Positions 31,513-41,009 of a DNA stretch of 64,000 bases are shown here, in pieces. The position numbers and the translations under genes were made by a program. Within the stretch, counting starts at the first letter, position 1; every line of letters starts with the position of its first letter. Below the pieces are notes generated by a model. The model searched no databases. It was not told the origin of the DNA and worked only from the letters and a program-made list of their open reading frames with translations. The DNA is from Alviniconcha marisindica (Eukaryota; Mollusca; Gastropoda; Provannidae): positions 610,001 to 674,000 of the forward strand of contig JABMCL010002631.1 in assembly GCA_018857735.1 (NCBI GenBank), written 5' to 3'.

Positions 31513-34500
31513 AAATAACTTTTTAAATTAACTAAAGATTACATTCCCTGTTGAATATCACTGAAGAGTATTCTAGCACTGCAACATGCAGCACAGAGCA
31601 TCGGTGGATAAGCATGTGCTGTCAGAGAGGTCATTTTATGGCATATCAAAATCACATCACACTTTCTTTTTTGGTCAGTATAATTATATAATTATACATT
31701 TCATTGCACAGTCCAGCTCATGTGCTACAGGAGTCTTTGTCTCATTGCTAGATCACAGCTGAAACTTAAAGTCTTGTTTTCTTTATATCCACTAAAGTTC
31801 AAACTTTGTTTGATTTTTACATATGCATAGACATGACCCTGAACATAATGCACTTTTAGGGTCACAGGAAAATTCAAAGTAATTATGGAAGTCAAATTTT
31901 GCCATTTTGAATGGTTTGCTCTTCTAGTTGTGAAGTTATGAGCTGACCAGCCTTGTCAAGTGAAAACCAATTCAACACGGAACAGGCTTGACCCTTCTGT
32001 CAACCACACAGTCATCTCAGGATAAATGACAGGCAAACTTTCAAAGCAAAACAGTACTGACACTTAACAGTTCATTCAGATACACCAGACAAACAATGAA
32101 ACATGAAGCTGCAGCACGGCAACAAAAAAATTCGCTATGAAACGGAAAGATGAAAATACCAGTTTTACCACAGCAATGTGACGAAAATACTCCTCACAAC
32201 ATGGCTACATACTTAGTATGCTACAGTCTTCATCTGGCAAATGCTGGCATAAGCAATGTTATTATAAAAGAAATGCCTGATATAATTTGAGCTGTCTGTT
32301 ACAAACATACTGACATACGAGCACAAACAAAAAACTGTCCTTTAGCTGACAGTTTTTTAAGTAAGTAAGTAAGTAAATTGGTGTTTTACACCCAGTCAAC
32401 CAGTGTGGTTATATCAGGGCGAAAGTTTTTCGAGACCTATGGCGTAATTAACTATGGCAGTGGCTGAAGGAAGGATGTTGTATGCCAGTGCTTGGAGTCT
32501 GGTTCAGGACATTACTGATACAGACCAATGGGCACAAAATGGCAGCACTCCCGGCAACTTTCAGATGTCAGTTTTGAACAAACTGGATGAGCAACCACGT
32601 GAAAAAGTGCAATGCCTATTTTGTGTTTTATTCCATTCCTATCGCTAGGGCCCGTGATGCTTCTTTGATTCATTTCCCCTTTAAACGTATGCTGGCCTGT
32701 AGCGGACAGGACCCCTGGTGTTTTGATAGCATCCGAAAGATTGGATGGTGAGCCCACTGCTCTGTGCAAATAAGGAGTCAGGGGGTGGGGCAGGGGTGGC
32801 TGGGTGGGTGCCGGGTTTTACAATCCGAACAAAAACTTGAACTCCTTGTAGCAAACTCCAGCCCTGTAACCCACCCCCCTACTCCCAACCAGTGTGCAAA
32901 ACCCAGCAAACAACCAAATGCTTAACATCCAGACTTTAACATCTGGCTTGCCTTTAAAGGCATCCATCCAACTTCTTCAACAATACAGTATCTTAAAAGC
33001 ATTGAGACACAGACAGAATACAAGACAAATAAGTTCCTTGAAATACCAACCTCATCGTTTTCATCCATTTTGAAGGCCATCTTCTCAAAAGACTCTCCAA
33101 CTCGATGAAATAGTCGCATGACTCCAGCGCCACTCAGTGCAGATGTGTTGGTCGCCCGTGGCAAATCACCCTCCTTCTCCAGGAACTCCTTGAAATCCGG
33201 GTCAGCCAGAAGGACTGGGTGGGAGGCTGTTCTATTGAGGTACCTGTAACACACACATCCAGTGAATCACTCACACACTGTTAAGTCAAGCACAGCCACA
33301 AGGACAGTGCAAGAAGCCACCCTGTTGAAGTGCCTGTAACACACACATGCAGTGGATCTCTCATCACTATGAAGTCAAGCATAGCCACAAGGACTGGGCG
33401 AGAAGCTGCCCTCTTGAGGTACCTGTATGTGTAACACACCTCCAATGGATCTCTCACACACTATTAAGTCATGGGCAGCCCCAAGGACTGGGCGAGAAGC
33501 TGCCCTCTTGAGGTACCTGTAAGTGTAACACACCTCCAATGGATCTCTCACACACTATTAAGTGCAGCTATGAGGACTTGGCAAGAAGCTGCCCTCTTGC
33601 GGTACCTGTAAGTGTAACACACCTCCAGTGGATCATTCACACACTATTAAGTCAAGTGCAGCTACGAGGATTGGATAAGAAGCTGTCCTGTTGAGGTAAC
33701 CGTAAGTGTAACACACATCCAGCGGCACCCGAACACTGAAGACTTACAGAATATGACGAGACCAACTGTCTAAACTATACCGTTTCACCATCTTTCCACA
33801 CTCTTTTCACGTATAGACAGACCCATGATAGTCCTGCTAACATCTGACTGTTAATGTTCAGTAGTTTAAGCACACACACACACTTTATATAAAATCAGGT
33901 CACAAATGAAATAAAGCTAAACATACCATCCTGGCAGCTCAGCAATGCATTTAACTGCGAAACATCAAGGCACAGACAAAACAGCCATCAACATGGCATT
34001 AACTCCTAGCCATGAACATGAAACACTTACCGTTCTAATGCTGCCCTCCTCCTCTCCACAAAATCTGCAGAGCCAGACTCCTCTTTGGACATCTTGATTT
34101 TTGTCATCCCTGCAGCAAACACACAATTAATAGCTTTTGCAGTGCCACGGCATCTTTTTCACATGCAGACTGAAAACAGAAACAGTCTCCTACCCAAGGC
34201 AACCCAACTCTAATAAAATAAAATAAAAAATAAAAAAAGGAAAGAAAACCATCAAAGTACAAAGCTGTTTGTAAACAAAAATTGCTAAAAGATGAACTGA
34301 ATCTTTTTCTGCCACACATACCGACTATGTTCAGAACATCACATCAGACAGTCACACTCACAGACAGCATGTCAAACACAAAATGGCAATAATAGCAATG
34401 TCTGAAGTTGTGTTTCTGACACTTTCAAAGTCTTTGTTCATCTAGACCATAAATCCACTAAACAAATTGATGTCACTTGAGCGCGAGTGTTTTAATTTTT

Positions 34501-34888
34501 TTATTTCAGTCAACAAGACCAATTATGCCTCCTCATCTGATGCCCCTGTAAGGACACACCCTTGGGATTCACTTCCTTCTTCTTCTGTATAGTGTCCAAC
34601 TTCAAACACACTTTGAAAACTCTGGCAATTTTAGTACATGCTGGCTTTTTTGGTGTTTCCAAGATCCACCAAACTCTGACACTTTCAGTACATGCTGAAT
34701 TTTTGGGGTGTTTCCATGATCCACCAAACTCTGACACTTTCAGTACATGATGAATTGTTTTGGTGTTTCCATGATCCACCAAACTCTGACACTTTCAGTA
34801 CATGCCGGTTGTTTAGGTGTTTCCATGATCCACCAAACTCTGACAGGAACCACAGGACCTTTAATGCAGGTATGTGACCCTTTTTGAT

Positions 34889-34949
<61 letters not shown>

Positions 34950-37900
34950 CACACATATGGGACCTTAGTGTTTAGTCTCATTCTTTCTGTAGAGTCTGCA
35001 TTGATAACATGACTCCGAAGAAAACTTGTGGAGGGTGTAAAGCCTAGCACCTGGAAACGGAGACTGGGGCATATTAGCAAGACGAGCGGCACAACAACAA
35101 CAAAAACAACGACCATAAGCAATGGCCCCACCAGGTCTCACAGCTCCAACTCGGTCTTGACCCACGCTGACTTACCTATGACACTTTTTTCTGGCGCCGG
35201 TGGAACTACGATGCCCTGTGGGATGTGACTCTCAGCCAGCTTTGCGTGAATGCCCAGGAAATCGCTGAACCGACGAGGTACGCTCATCTCTGACTTGTGG
35301 AATGCAGGGTTGGTGGTCTGAAAAGAGCAAAGCGAAAGAAAACAGGGAAGTAAGTAACTTGGTGCTTTATGCACAGTCAACCAGTATAGTTTTAGCAGGG
35401 CGAAACATGTTTCGTCAGCACACAAGAAATGCTAAAACTGGTATATAGTCAGATTTTTTAAAACAGACTTAAAAAGCTGGTAAAGAAAACAGGAGTGCAG
35501 CTATGCACTTGGTTTACACTTAACACATAGCTCACTTTAAGTAGCAAGTATTTTTTGACTATAGTACCCGGCTCACTTTCAAACACAGGTTTACACTGTA
35601 ACACTGTCACAAACTGACATAAATACCAGCTTCATCCTCAATAGACCCGGGATGGTTGACAGGATGTTAAAATCCAACTACAAGCTTTGCACTCTTGCAA
35701 GAACAAATGCAAAAAAACAAAGAAACTTCCACAGACAACAGCGATGGCCAAAATATATGTGCTCTGCACAACATTCCCCCAATAAACACAGTGAGGCAAA
35801 CTTTGAAACTGAAAACCAGAGTGCAATGTAATACCCCATGCTACTGATAGCGATTTGCTCACTGTCACATGGTCTAACCGTGTCTCATTATTCAAGCACA
35901 TCATGCAGCTCAAAGCTGCAAGACACATGGTACCCCTTCACATCGCAGTCTGTGCATAGCCTGTATTTACACTTTTGTTCTGAGCTGTACGTGTACCTGA
36001 AGAAAGCAGTCATCCTGTGTTTATGACAAATGGAAATGATTCAATCCTGCTTTCACGGCAAATGAAAATGATGCAATCCTGCTTTTATAGCAAATGGAAA
36101 TGATGCAGTCCTGCTTTCATGGCAAATGGAAATGATGCAATCCTTCAGCTAGTAATTGAAAGCACCCCCCCCCCCCCCCCCCCCAAGTGAAGAAAACAAT
36201 CAAATAAACAACAACAAAACTCATCACAGGGCACCAAAACATGTGAACTATTTTTAGCCAGGAGGTGAGTGTAGTCACCCACCCTCCCAACAGCATAGTT
36301 GACAACCATGGATGGTGGTGACCTCGCTTTCACCCACCCTCCCAACAGCATAGTTGACAACCATGGATGGTGGTGACCTCGCTTTCACCCACCCTCCCAA
36401 CAGCATAGTTGACAACCATGGATGGTGGTGACCTCGCTTTCACCCACCCTCCCAACAGCATAGTTGACAACCATGGATGGTGGTGACCTCGCTTTCACCC
36501 ACCCTCCCAACAGCATAGTTGACAACCATGGATGGTGGTGACCTCGCTTTCACCCACCCTCCCAACAGCATAGTTGACAACCATGGATGGTGGTGACCTC
36601 GCTTTCACCCACCCTCCCAACAGCATAGTTGACAACCATGGATGGTGGTGACCTCGCTTTCACCCACCCTCCCAACAGCATAGTTGACAACCATGGATGG
36701 TGGTGACCTCGCTTTCACCCACCCTCCCAACAGCATAGTTGACAACCATGGATGGTGGTGACCTCGCTTTCACCCACCCTCCCAACAGCATAGTTGACAA
36801 CCATGGATGGTGGTGACCTCGCTTTCACCCACCCTCCCAACAGCATAGTTGACAACCATGGATGGTGGTGACCTCGCTTTCACCCACCCTCCCAACAGCA
36901 TAGTTGACAACCATGGATGGTGGTGACCTCGCTTTCACCCACCCTCCCAACAGCATAGTTGACAACCATGGATGGTGGTGACCTCGCTTTTCTAATGAAC
37001 ATTCACTGCAGAATATTCAGGACTGCTTCTTCACTTCAGACGTGAAGGTAAAGCTAGGCATGGGGAAAAGAGGCAAGAAACAGCACCGGAAAGCATTACC
37101 TTGGTGACCACGCGATAAACCATGTAGGCAGACATTCCATCTCCCACCTTCTGTGGCTCTGTTACTGTGATTTTGATCTCATACTGGTTCTCCTCCTCTC
37201 CATTCTCCAGCTACACAAACACAACATAATAATAAGCATGAACAGGATTGTGGACTCTGTGATGGAACAAACTGCGACATGGAACACCAACCTGGCTCAC
37301 ATGCTTTGAGTGTATCCACCCATTGTTATGCTCTACTTTCAGAAACAATGACATGAGTAAACTATCAGGCTTTACTTGGCAACAAATTCACATCAAACAA
37401 TCTAACTGCTAATAGAAAATGCTGCTGCCACCATATACTGGAAAGGTGTGAAATCAAATAAAATTTCAGTTTGTCCAGCACACGGCTGTTCCCTAGGTTT
37501 GAAATCAGGTGCTTTAGCTGCTCACTGGCTGAGCTATTTTTAGCTCCCCATGCACATCTGCTCTGTCAGTGGAATCTAGGTCAGTACCAGCGGTGGTCAG
37601 TACTAGCCGGCTGCCCTCGCATTTTCCACTTGGCTGGATTGCCACATCAGGCATATGTGTAGCGTTGTTTAACACACTCTGGGGGGCTTCTGGAGACTGG
37701 GGCCCGATTTTAAGGGAAGGTTTCCTGTAGTGGATATACTGATGTTGTGATGTATGTATGTTGCTTTGCTGAGAAAAGTCTATGCACCTCACAATCTTGG
37801 TGTGTTTCATACCTTTTATGTGTATACCAACTACTCTCTACAGTCTAATAGTTTGCATGAAATGGCTCTGTTGCCAAAATGGAGTATTATTTACACCCCA

Positions 37901-40900
37901 CCCTGGGAGTTTCTGGAGAGCGGAGTCTGAATTTAAGTGAAAGTTTCCTGTAGTGGATATACTGGTGTTGTAATGCATGCCTGTTGTTTTCCTGAGAAAA
38001 GTCTGTGCAGCTCACAATGTTGTTGTATACTTCATACTTTTTTGTGTGTACCATGCAAGTTTGTTGTTTTGCATAAAATGGTTTCATTGCTGAATGAAAA
38101 CTTAAACTACTGTACCAGGAATGCTTGGTGTCCATGTAAACTTTAAAATAAGACTTTTACAATGGTCTGCTGTCCAACTTTGTGGTGAAATGGCACTGGG
38201 GAAGGGAGGAGGTGAAAGACAGTTGTATAATTTACTGCTGGCAGCAGCATGTCCACAGCAGGACCGCTCAGCTATCCTGTATCTCAAGTGGGGCCACCTG
38301 CACAGCTGACCTAGATTCTGGGGCATTGGCTCTGACCAACGCCCAAAATAGACCAACCTTGCTCCAACTAAATAGGCCTCTGGGAACAGCCGTGAGCAAG
38401 CAACTTCATAAAAAAGGAGCATTGCTCTCAGGCCACAAGTATAGAGAAAGTAGACTAGCTTCATCATGTACACTATCTCTCAGTATATATATATAAACAC
38501 AAATCAATTAAACTCGAGCAACATGAAGTACTGAATTATGCTTATAATGTCAACATCACTATCAGCAATCAGCAGATGCCCTTGACCCTCTGATGGATGG
38601 CATAAACGGGCAATCAACTGGCAGCACACAGATACAATGCCAATCAACTCACTCAGTACACATATTCTTTGAGCCAATATAACGCTGAATATGTGTATCA
38701 GTTCATACCGTATGCTGAAAATCAATGTTTTCCTGTAACAGCCAAAATCTGCACAATCAAGGCTGTTGATAACATCATAAAACAGAGTATTCATTGCGGC
38801 TAACCCACCTCTTCCCTTGAATTCTTGCTTGCGCCGGAAATTTTAGATGCTGAGGATGTGGAAGTCTGGGACACCGTTATCTGCGGTGTCTCCTCTTTGG
38901 ACCCGCTTGCTGATGCAGCTGCTACTGCTGCTGCCGGGGCAGTGGAGGAGTTGAAGGGGCTGGAGTACTCTCCAGACCCGTTGCGCTGCGGAGCATCACC
39001 AGAACTGGGGCTGTCCCCTTCACCTTCATCCTCGTCCGAGTCCAGCTTGATTTCAGACTCCCTGTCTGTGCACAGGAACAACAAACACACTGGACAACTG
39101 GCACCACAGCTCAGAAGGCACTACAACTCAGAATAAGAATAAGAATGCAGAGAATTTCTAGCGCACCCCTCTGCTGCACAAGGTTGGAGCGCAGGGCACT
39201 TTACAACAACACTAACAACACCCACTCACACACACACCCACATCCAGACTGCACTTTAACCACACATTAATACACCTTTGTAATTGTAAAACATAGACCT
39301 TATACTGTTGTAACACTGTCTGATGTCATCAATCTGGTTTTCTGTCTGGCATAAACCACTGAATGTTCTGTGGTTTTCCGATGCCAGAGGCTGTGTGTCA
39401 ATTGCAATAGAGGGCTCTGTAGTAGTCTGCAAGTAGTATGTTCAGCTGGGGCACTCGTGCAGTAATTTACTAAAATGTTACATCATCACATTTCAGAAAG
39501 TTCTCAACAAACAAAATTCCCAGGAAACATTTTAAAAGTAGGTCTGTAACACAATAAATATAATGCCACAAAGTATAAATAGCTTCAAATAAAGTGACAC
39601 TATACTCTGGTGCATGGTTGTATGGTGTACACAGAACCAGCACTTAGGTGGCAGCAGTTTTACGGGGCACTAGCCATGTAACAACCAAACAGTGCGGTAA
39701 CCACTTTGGTGGATATTCAAAACACACTGTGCAAAGCTACAGTCACCTCATTCAGAGTTGCATAAGACTAGAGTGCAGACGCAGAGATAGTGCTACAGTT
39801 GCAAGTGTGAAGCGCTTAGGGCTCATCTCAAGATGAAGTGCTCAACAAGTGTTCACACAAATAAATAACTTTTATTAATGGCTTGGGCGCTTAGTTTTTT
39901 GTTTTGTTTTCACTTACAGGTTCCAAATCAAATCATAGCTGCAGCAACAAGCTGATTAACAGTCAGAGTTCCAGCACATGCATAGTGAGGAGGCATTGTG
40001 GCAACTGATAAAATAGAAACAAGTTACCATCATCAAAAAGGTCTTTCTTCTCAGTGCTGACATCTGGTTGGTCACCTCCAGTATTGCTCCCGGGGTTACT
40101 GGCTGTGCTGGCATCGGTTTCAGGAGATGATGGTTTCTGCTGACGTGAACATGTAATAATATTAATAGTGGCAATTCCTCCCTGGGCAACTGCCTGTACT
40201 GGTATCTGTTTCAGGAGACGATGGTTTCTGCTGATGTGAAGATATATAATAGTCATATTATGATCAAAGTGTAGAAAAAAACAAGCAAGTAAATGACTGC
40301 TGTGGCATTATTTTGTAGCTTGTCTGTCTATAATGCTCTTTAATGTAAAGTCTTGAAATGCTGTTGGACTAATTTGTCTTTTGTTTGCTGAGAAGGGTTT
40401 TAAGATCGGGTCGATTGGCATGGCCGATACCAGCCCCTCACTCTGTTCGCAATACATGTCGGTTGTACCTGTAGGCATACCACATTATTGTTTCATTAAC
40501 AGTCTGCTTTGTGGACATCAAGTTTAACTTTCAAAAGATTTGAGTACACTCTCCCCACACAGTGGGTGCCAGTGACACACCTACCAAAGCTACCTGCAAT
40601 GTTCAACTCCAAGCTGTTGTTGTACTGGGGGCATTGTCAGAAGGAACTAAGAACAGAACCAAGAACATTTGCATTATTCTAAGAAACGGTAAATAAATAA
40701 AGTGCCAACACAATACAAAATCTGACTTCGACACTGAAAGTGGTGCGAAATAGAATTTTGGAGCCGGTGCGTACCTTACAAAATTTTAGCCAGTCGAGGG
40801 TATGATAGTGGGTACTAAATTATTCCCACTTCAAAGAAAAACATACATATTTTCTCAAAACAAAATCAACAAAATATAAGCAAAAATTAAATCTTCCACA

Positions 40901-40993
40901 TATTTTTACCTCTTTAGCATCAGAGAACAGGTCATCTTCTTCTTTTTGTTCCTGTTCTTCCTCGAAAGGGGGAGGCTCCATTCCATCTGCCAT
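15691..40993 (-). CDS. SNX2: SNX2, sorting nexin 2 (whole gene, 12 coding exons)
   Basis: Exons in transcript order: 40993-40910, 40139-40028, 39065-38809, 37210-37100, 35317-35176, 34109-34031, 33243-33051, 20729-20636, 18352-18147, 17530-17387, 16838-16686, 15741-15691. The join is 1626 nt, 541 residues, all GT-AG and in phase. SNX2 pairs with SNX5/6-type nexins and retromer to shape tubules on early endosomes. Visible parts: acidic N-terminus with two DLF motifs of the retromer-binding type (residues about 21-23 and 61-63); Ser/Ala-rich linker; PX domain about 155-290 with the phosphoinositide-binding RRFSDF, PPAPEKS and [11 protein letters not shown] motifs; BAR domain about 320-541 ending [16 protein letters not shown]. 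The C-terminus and WFEEKQQQ point to SNX2 rather than SNX1, though invertebrates may have one gene for both. Confidence 0.95.
16263..16634. mobile_element. MITE-like element R4, copy 1
   Basis: Ends are inverted repeats: GATATTCTACACCAAGATCA at the left and CTATCTTGGTGTAGAATATC at the right. The interior matches 47541-47955 (CATCACA, ATGCCATA.GTCATTCCCTTCC, CCACTCAACCAGTTATGA). Non-coding, in SNX2 intron 11 just downstream of exon 11. Confidence 0.7.
16686..16838 (-). CDS. SNX2: SNX2 coding exon 11 (BAR domain)
   Basis: 51 codons: [20 protein letters not shown] then [20 protein letters not shown] and LMENQQK. Acceptor TGCACAG, donor GTAGGC. Confidence 0.95.
16839..18146. other. SNX2 introns 10 and 9 around exon 10
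   Basis: Two diverged direct repeats of about 200 bases (AAATACAAGCATTACTAGTG and AAATACAAGCATTACGAGTG) lie at 17098 and 17251. A TGACTAGC..GGACATAAATC repeat recurs at 17598 and 17730. Nothing coding besides exon 10. Confidence 0.45.
17387..17530 (-). CDS. SNX2: SNX2 coding exon 10 (BAR domain)
   Basis: 48 codons: [20 protein letters not shown] then [20 protein letters not shown]. Acceptor GTGCAG, donor GTAATG, phase 0 at both ends. Confidence 0.95.
18147..18352 (-). CDS. SNX2: SNX2 coding exon 9 (BAR domain)
   Basis: [20 protein letters not shown] then [20 protein letters not shown] and [19 protein letters not shown]. Highly conserved BAR helix. Acceptor CTTCCAG, donor GTGAGC. The 5' part of this exon and its acceptor form the unit of the array at 18353-20170. 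Confidence 0.96.
18353..20170. repeat. Tandem array of SNX2 exon-9 edge copies
   Basis: About ten 143-200 bp units. On the minus strand each carries CTCTGCTTCCAG, then an exon-9-like start ([13 protein letters not shown]), a C-rich insert, then [16 protein letters not shown] sequence and a CA-rich spacer. The real exon 9 is the outermost unit. Most units have frameshifts or altered codons, and the C/G-rich insert varies in length between them. Copies of GCACTCTTGGCAAACAC occur about every 170 bases from 18491 to 20032. Confidence 0.9.
20228..20600. repeat. ~90-bp CA/C-rich tandem repeat
   Basis: Four diverged units with GACATAAACAGCACAG, GCTGACACACTACA and poly-C blocks, between the exon-9 array and SNX2 exon 8. 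Confidence 0.6.
20636..20729 (-). CDS. SNX2: SNX2 coding exon 8 (start of BAR domain)
   Basis: [20 protein letters not shown] then [11 protein letters not shown], phase 0 to 1, donor GTGAGT. It is separated from exon 7 by a 12.3-kb intron. Confidence 0.95.
21062..21200 (+). mobile_element. R2 element in SNX2 intron 8
   Basis: Reads GCACCTCTGGTGGAGTTTAT, then CATGCCAGGTGAGAGTTACT and GAGCACTAATTAACTCCCTT. Antisense to SNX2, and preceded by a pure poly-G run of about 28. Confidence 0.65.
21192..21450 (+). pseudogene. Remnant of a helical repeat protein, antisense in SNX2 intron 8
   Basis: A 62-codon frame reads [20 protein letters not shown], then [18 protein letters not shown] and [10 protein letters not shown] before a stop. 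The next ~100 bases repeat it in degraded form ([13 protein letters not shown]). Ala/Lys/Glu balance and the ~34-codon period look coding-derived, but there is no recognised family, no promoter and the frame breaks. It directly follows an R2 element. Confidence 0.35.
21640..22810. repeat. ~31-34 bp minisatellite in SNX2 intron 7
   Basis: More than 30 copies of a unit like CCAGTTTCACAGGAATCACA plus CAACCAAAGTGAGA. Two sub-variants exist: an 'AAGATTGAGA' type on the left and an 'AACCAAAGTGA' type on the right. Confidence 0.85.
23471..23542. repeat. Perfect 34-bp inverted repeat with 4-base loop
   Basis: Left arm 23471-23504 begins CTCAAAAATGGACAGTG. The right arm 23509-23542 is its exact reverse complement and the loop is GAGA. 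It follows a (CT)n tract in SNX2 intron 7 and would form a long perfect hairpin in RNA from either strand. Confidence 0.95.
23800..24870. repeat. ~62-bp minisatellite in SNX2 intron 7
   Basis: About 15 copies of a unit with CTTCCTACAGAC, CTCTCATAAACACTGCACAG and AGCAAACCCCTCATCCACCC. Some units contain an inner duplication of CAGACCACCCCTGTCTTCCT. Confidence 0.85.
24880..29440. other. SNX2 intron 7, central part
   Basis: AT-rich unique intron. It contains an (AAT)n-headed repeat with GCACCTAACCTGCACAGG at 24888-24950, (CA) tracts, and poly-C blocks at 26083-26105 and 26187-26218. No exon with a SNX2-like peptide was found, and exon 7 joins exon 8 perfectly without one. Confidence 0.5.
29964..30040 (+). 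repeat. Repeat R1 fragment in SNX2 intron 7
   Basis: Contains AAGGACAGGGAGCCCAGGAT and CACACAGCTCCTGAACTC, the 3' half of R1. Confidence 0.6.
32359..32422 (+). repeat. Dispersed repeat R3, copy in SNX2 intron 7
   Basis: (AAGT)n then TTGGTGTTTTACACCCAGTC, AACCAGTGTGGTTATATCAG and GGCGA. A short, widely spread element; other copies at 4162-4190, 14181-14228, 35348-35405, 54066-54114, 60144-60200 and, diverged, 63086-63137. All well-preserved copies are on the plus strand. Confidence 0.7.
32480..32700 (+). repeat. Dispersed repeat R6, truncated copy
   Basis: ATGGCAGCACTC, CAGATGTCAGTTTTGAACAA and TTCATTTCCCCTTTAAA match the element at 49385-49772. Confidence 0.55.
33051..33243 (-). CDS. SNX2: SNX2 coding exon 7 (end of PX domain, linker)
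   Basis: [20 protein letters not shown] then [20 protein letters not shown] and FKMDENDE. It joins directly to WFEEK of exon 8, as in vertebrate SNX2. Donor GTTGGT. Its acceptor and first ~40 coding bases are repeated five more times upstream (33244-33725). Confidence 0.94.
33244..33725. repeat. Tandem array of SNX2 exon-7 edge copies
   Basis: Five further ~92-bp units beyond the real exon edge. On the minus strand each reads a pyrimidine-rich TTACACTTACAG, then GTACCTCAAGAGGGCAGC-like sequence, corresponding to exon 7's [11 protein letters not shown] (copies read [11 protein letters not shown]), then spacer. Every unit keeps the AG acceptor, so each is a potential decoy 3' splice site. Confidence 0.88.
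34031..34109 (-). CDS. SNX2: SNX2 coding exon 6 (PX domain)
   Basis: Completes Gly, then [20 protein letters not shown] and RAALER. It contains the third PX basic motif ERRRAALER. Phase 1 in, phase 2 out, donor GTAAGT. Confidence 0.93.
34626..34842. repeat. 55-bp minisatellite in SNX2 intron 5
   Basis: Four copies of a unit with GTGTTTCCATGATCCACCAA and CTCTGACACTTTCAGTACAT. Followed by an (AT)n of about 50 at 34897-34946. Confidence 0.8.
35176..35317 (-). CDS. SNX2: SNX2 coding exon 5 (PX domain core)
   Basis: [20 protein letters not shown] then [15 protein letters not shown] and [10 protein letters not shown]. It carries the phosphoinositide-contacting RRFSDF motif and the proline loop. 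Phase 0 in, phase 1 out, donor GTAAGT. Confidence 0.95.
35348..35405 (+). repeat. Dispersed repeat R3 copy in SNX2 intron 5 flank
   Basis: AAGTAAGTAACTTGGTGCTT, then GTCAACCAGTATAGTTTTAG and CAGGGCGA; 31 bases upstream (transcript sense) of the exon 5 acceptor. Confidence 0.65.
36277..36991. repeat. Nearly perfect 55-bp satellite, 13 copies, SNX2 intron 4
   Basis: The unit contains CATAGTTGACAACCATGGAT, GGTGGTGACCTCGC and CACCCACCCTCCCAACAG. By eye all copies are identical, unlike every other array here, pointing to very recent expansion or gene conversion. A poly-C run of 20 lies ~90 bases to the left. Confidence 0.92.
37100..37210 (-). CDS. SNX2: SNX2 coding exon 4 (start of PX domain)
   Basis: 37 codons: [20 protein letters not shown] then [17 protein letters not shown], the first beta strands of the PX domain. 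Donor GTAATG. Too short to stand out as an open frame; found by its splice sites and motif. Confidence 0.93.
37668..38095. repeat. ~225-bp direct duplication in SNX2 intron 3
   Basis: TTTCCTGTAGTGGATATACT, GAGAAAAGTCT and CTCACAAT recur in both halves (37723 and 37944 onwards), about 15% diverged. Confidence 0.7.
38809..39065 (-). CDS. SNX2: SNX2 coding exon 3
   Basis: Completes an Asp codon, then [17 protein letters not shown] and a Ser/Ala-rich linker to NSREE. Acceptor GTGCACAG, donor GTGGGT. The low-complexity part varies greatly in this family. Confidence 0.87.
39618..39868 (+). repeat. Dispersed repeat R5, copy 1
   Basis: GGTGTACACAGAAC, GTGGCAGCAGTTT and GGTGGATATTCAAAA match 62037-62260. 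The 3' part has AGCGCTTAGGGCTC, like many SINE tails. In SNX2 intron 2. Confidence 0.65.
40028..40139 (-). CDS. SNX2: SNX2 coding exon 2
   Basis: Phase 0 in, phase 1 out: [15 protein letters not shown]...KKDLFDDG, with the second DLF motif. The acceptor is CACGTCAG, with a second AG three bases later (CAGCAG tandem acceptor), so one Gln may be optional. A partial ghost copy of this exon lies upstream at 40190-40250. Confidence 0.82.
40190..40250 (-). pseudogene. Ghost copy of SNX2 exon 2 acceptor edge
   Basis: The minus strand reads a CATCAG acceptor, then [19 protein letters not shown], against real exon 2 [19 protein letters not shown]. It then runs to a TAA without a donor. About 85% identical, ~100 bases upstream of the real exon. 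Confidence 0.8.
40910..40993 (-). CDS. SNX2: SNX2 coding exon 1
   Basis: 28 codons, [20 protein letters not shown] then DLFSDAKE. An upstream in-frame GTG is ignored; the ATG at 40993 has a CAAAATGG context and matches the acidic, DLF-containing start of the family. Donor GTAAAA. Confidence 0.88.
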
Positions 40994-41001
40994 TTTGCTG
41001 A

Positions 41002-41009
41002 TCACGTGA
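41002..41009. promoter_or_regulatory. CLEAR-type E-box (TCACGTGA) at the SNX2 start
   Basis: The palindrome TCACGTGA lies 8 bases upstream of the SNX2 ATG. It matches the core of the CLEAR element bound by TFEB/MITF-family factors that control lysosome and endosome genes, which fits an endosomal sorting nexin. The adjoining AAAATGGC over the ATG resembles a YY1 site. Transcription start and binding are not known. Confidence 0.4.

Larger units (their letters stand above)
29440..33050. other. SNX2 intron 7, part nearest exon 7
   Basis: Holds three copies of a GAAAAGGAGAAG..TTAAATGCACTG unit (29447-29545), an R1 fragment, a ~165-bp direct repeat of about 2.3 copies at 30615-30960 (GTTTAACTGTT, GTGGCTT, ACAACCC), an (ATT)n at 31482-31513, an R3 copy at 32359-32422 and an R6-related segment at 32480-32700. 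No coding exon seen. Confidence 0.5.
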
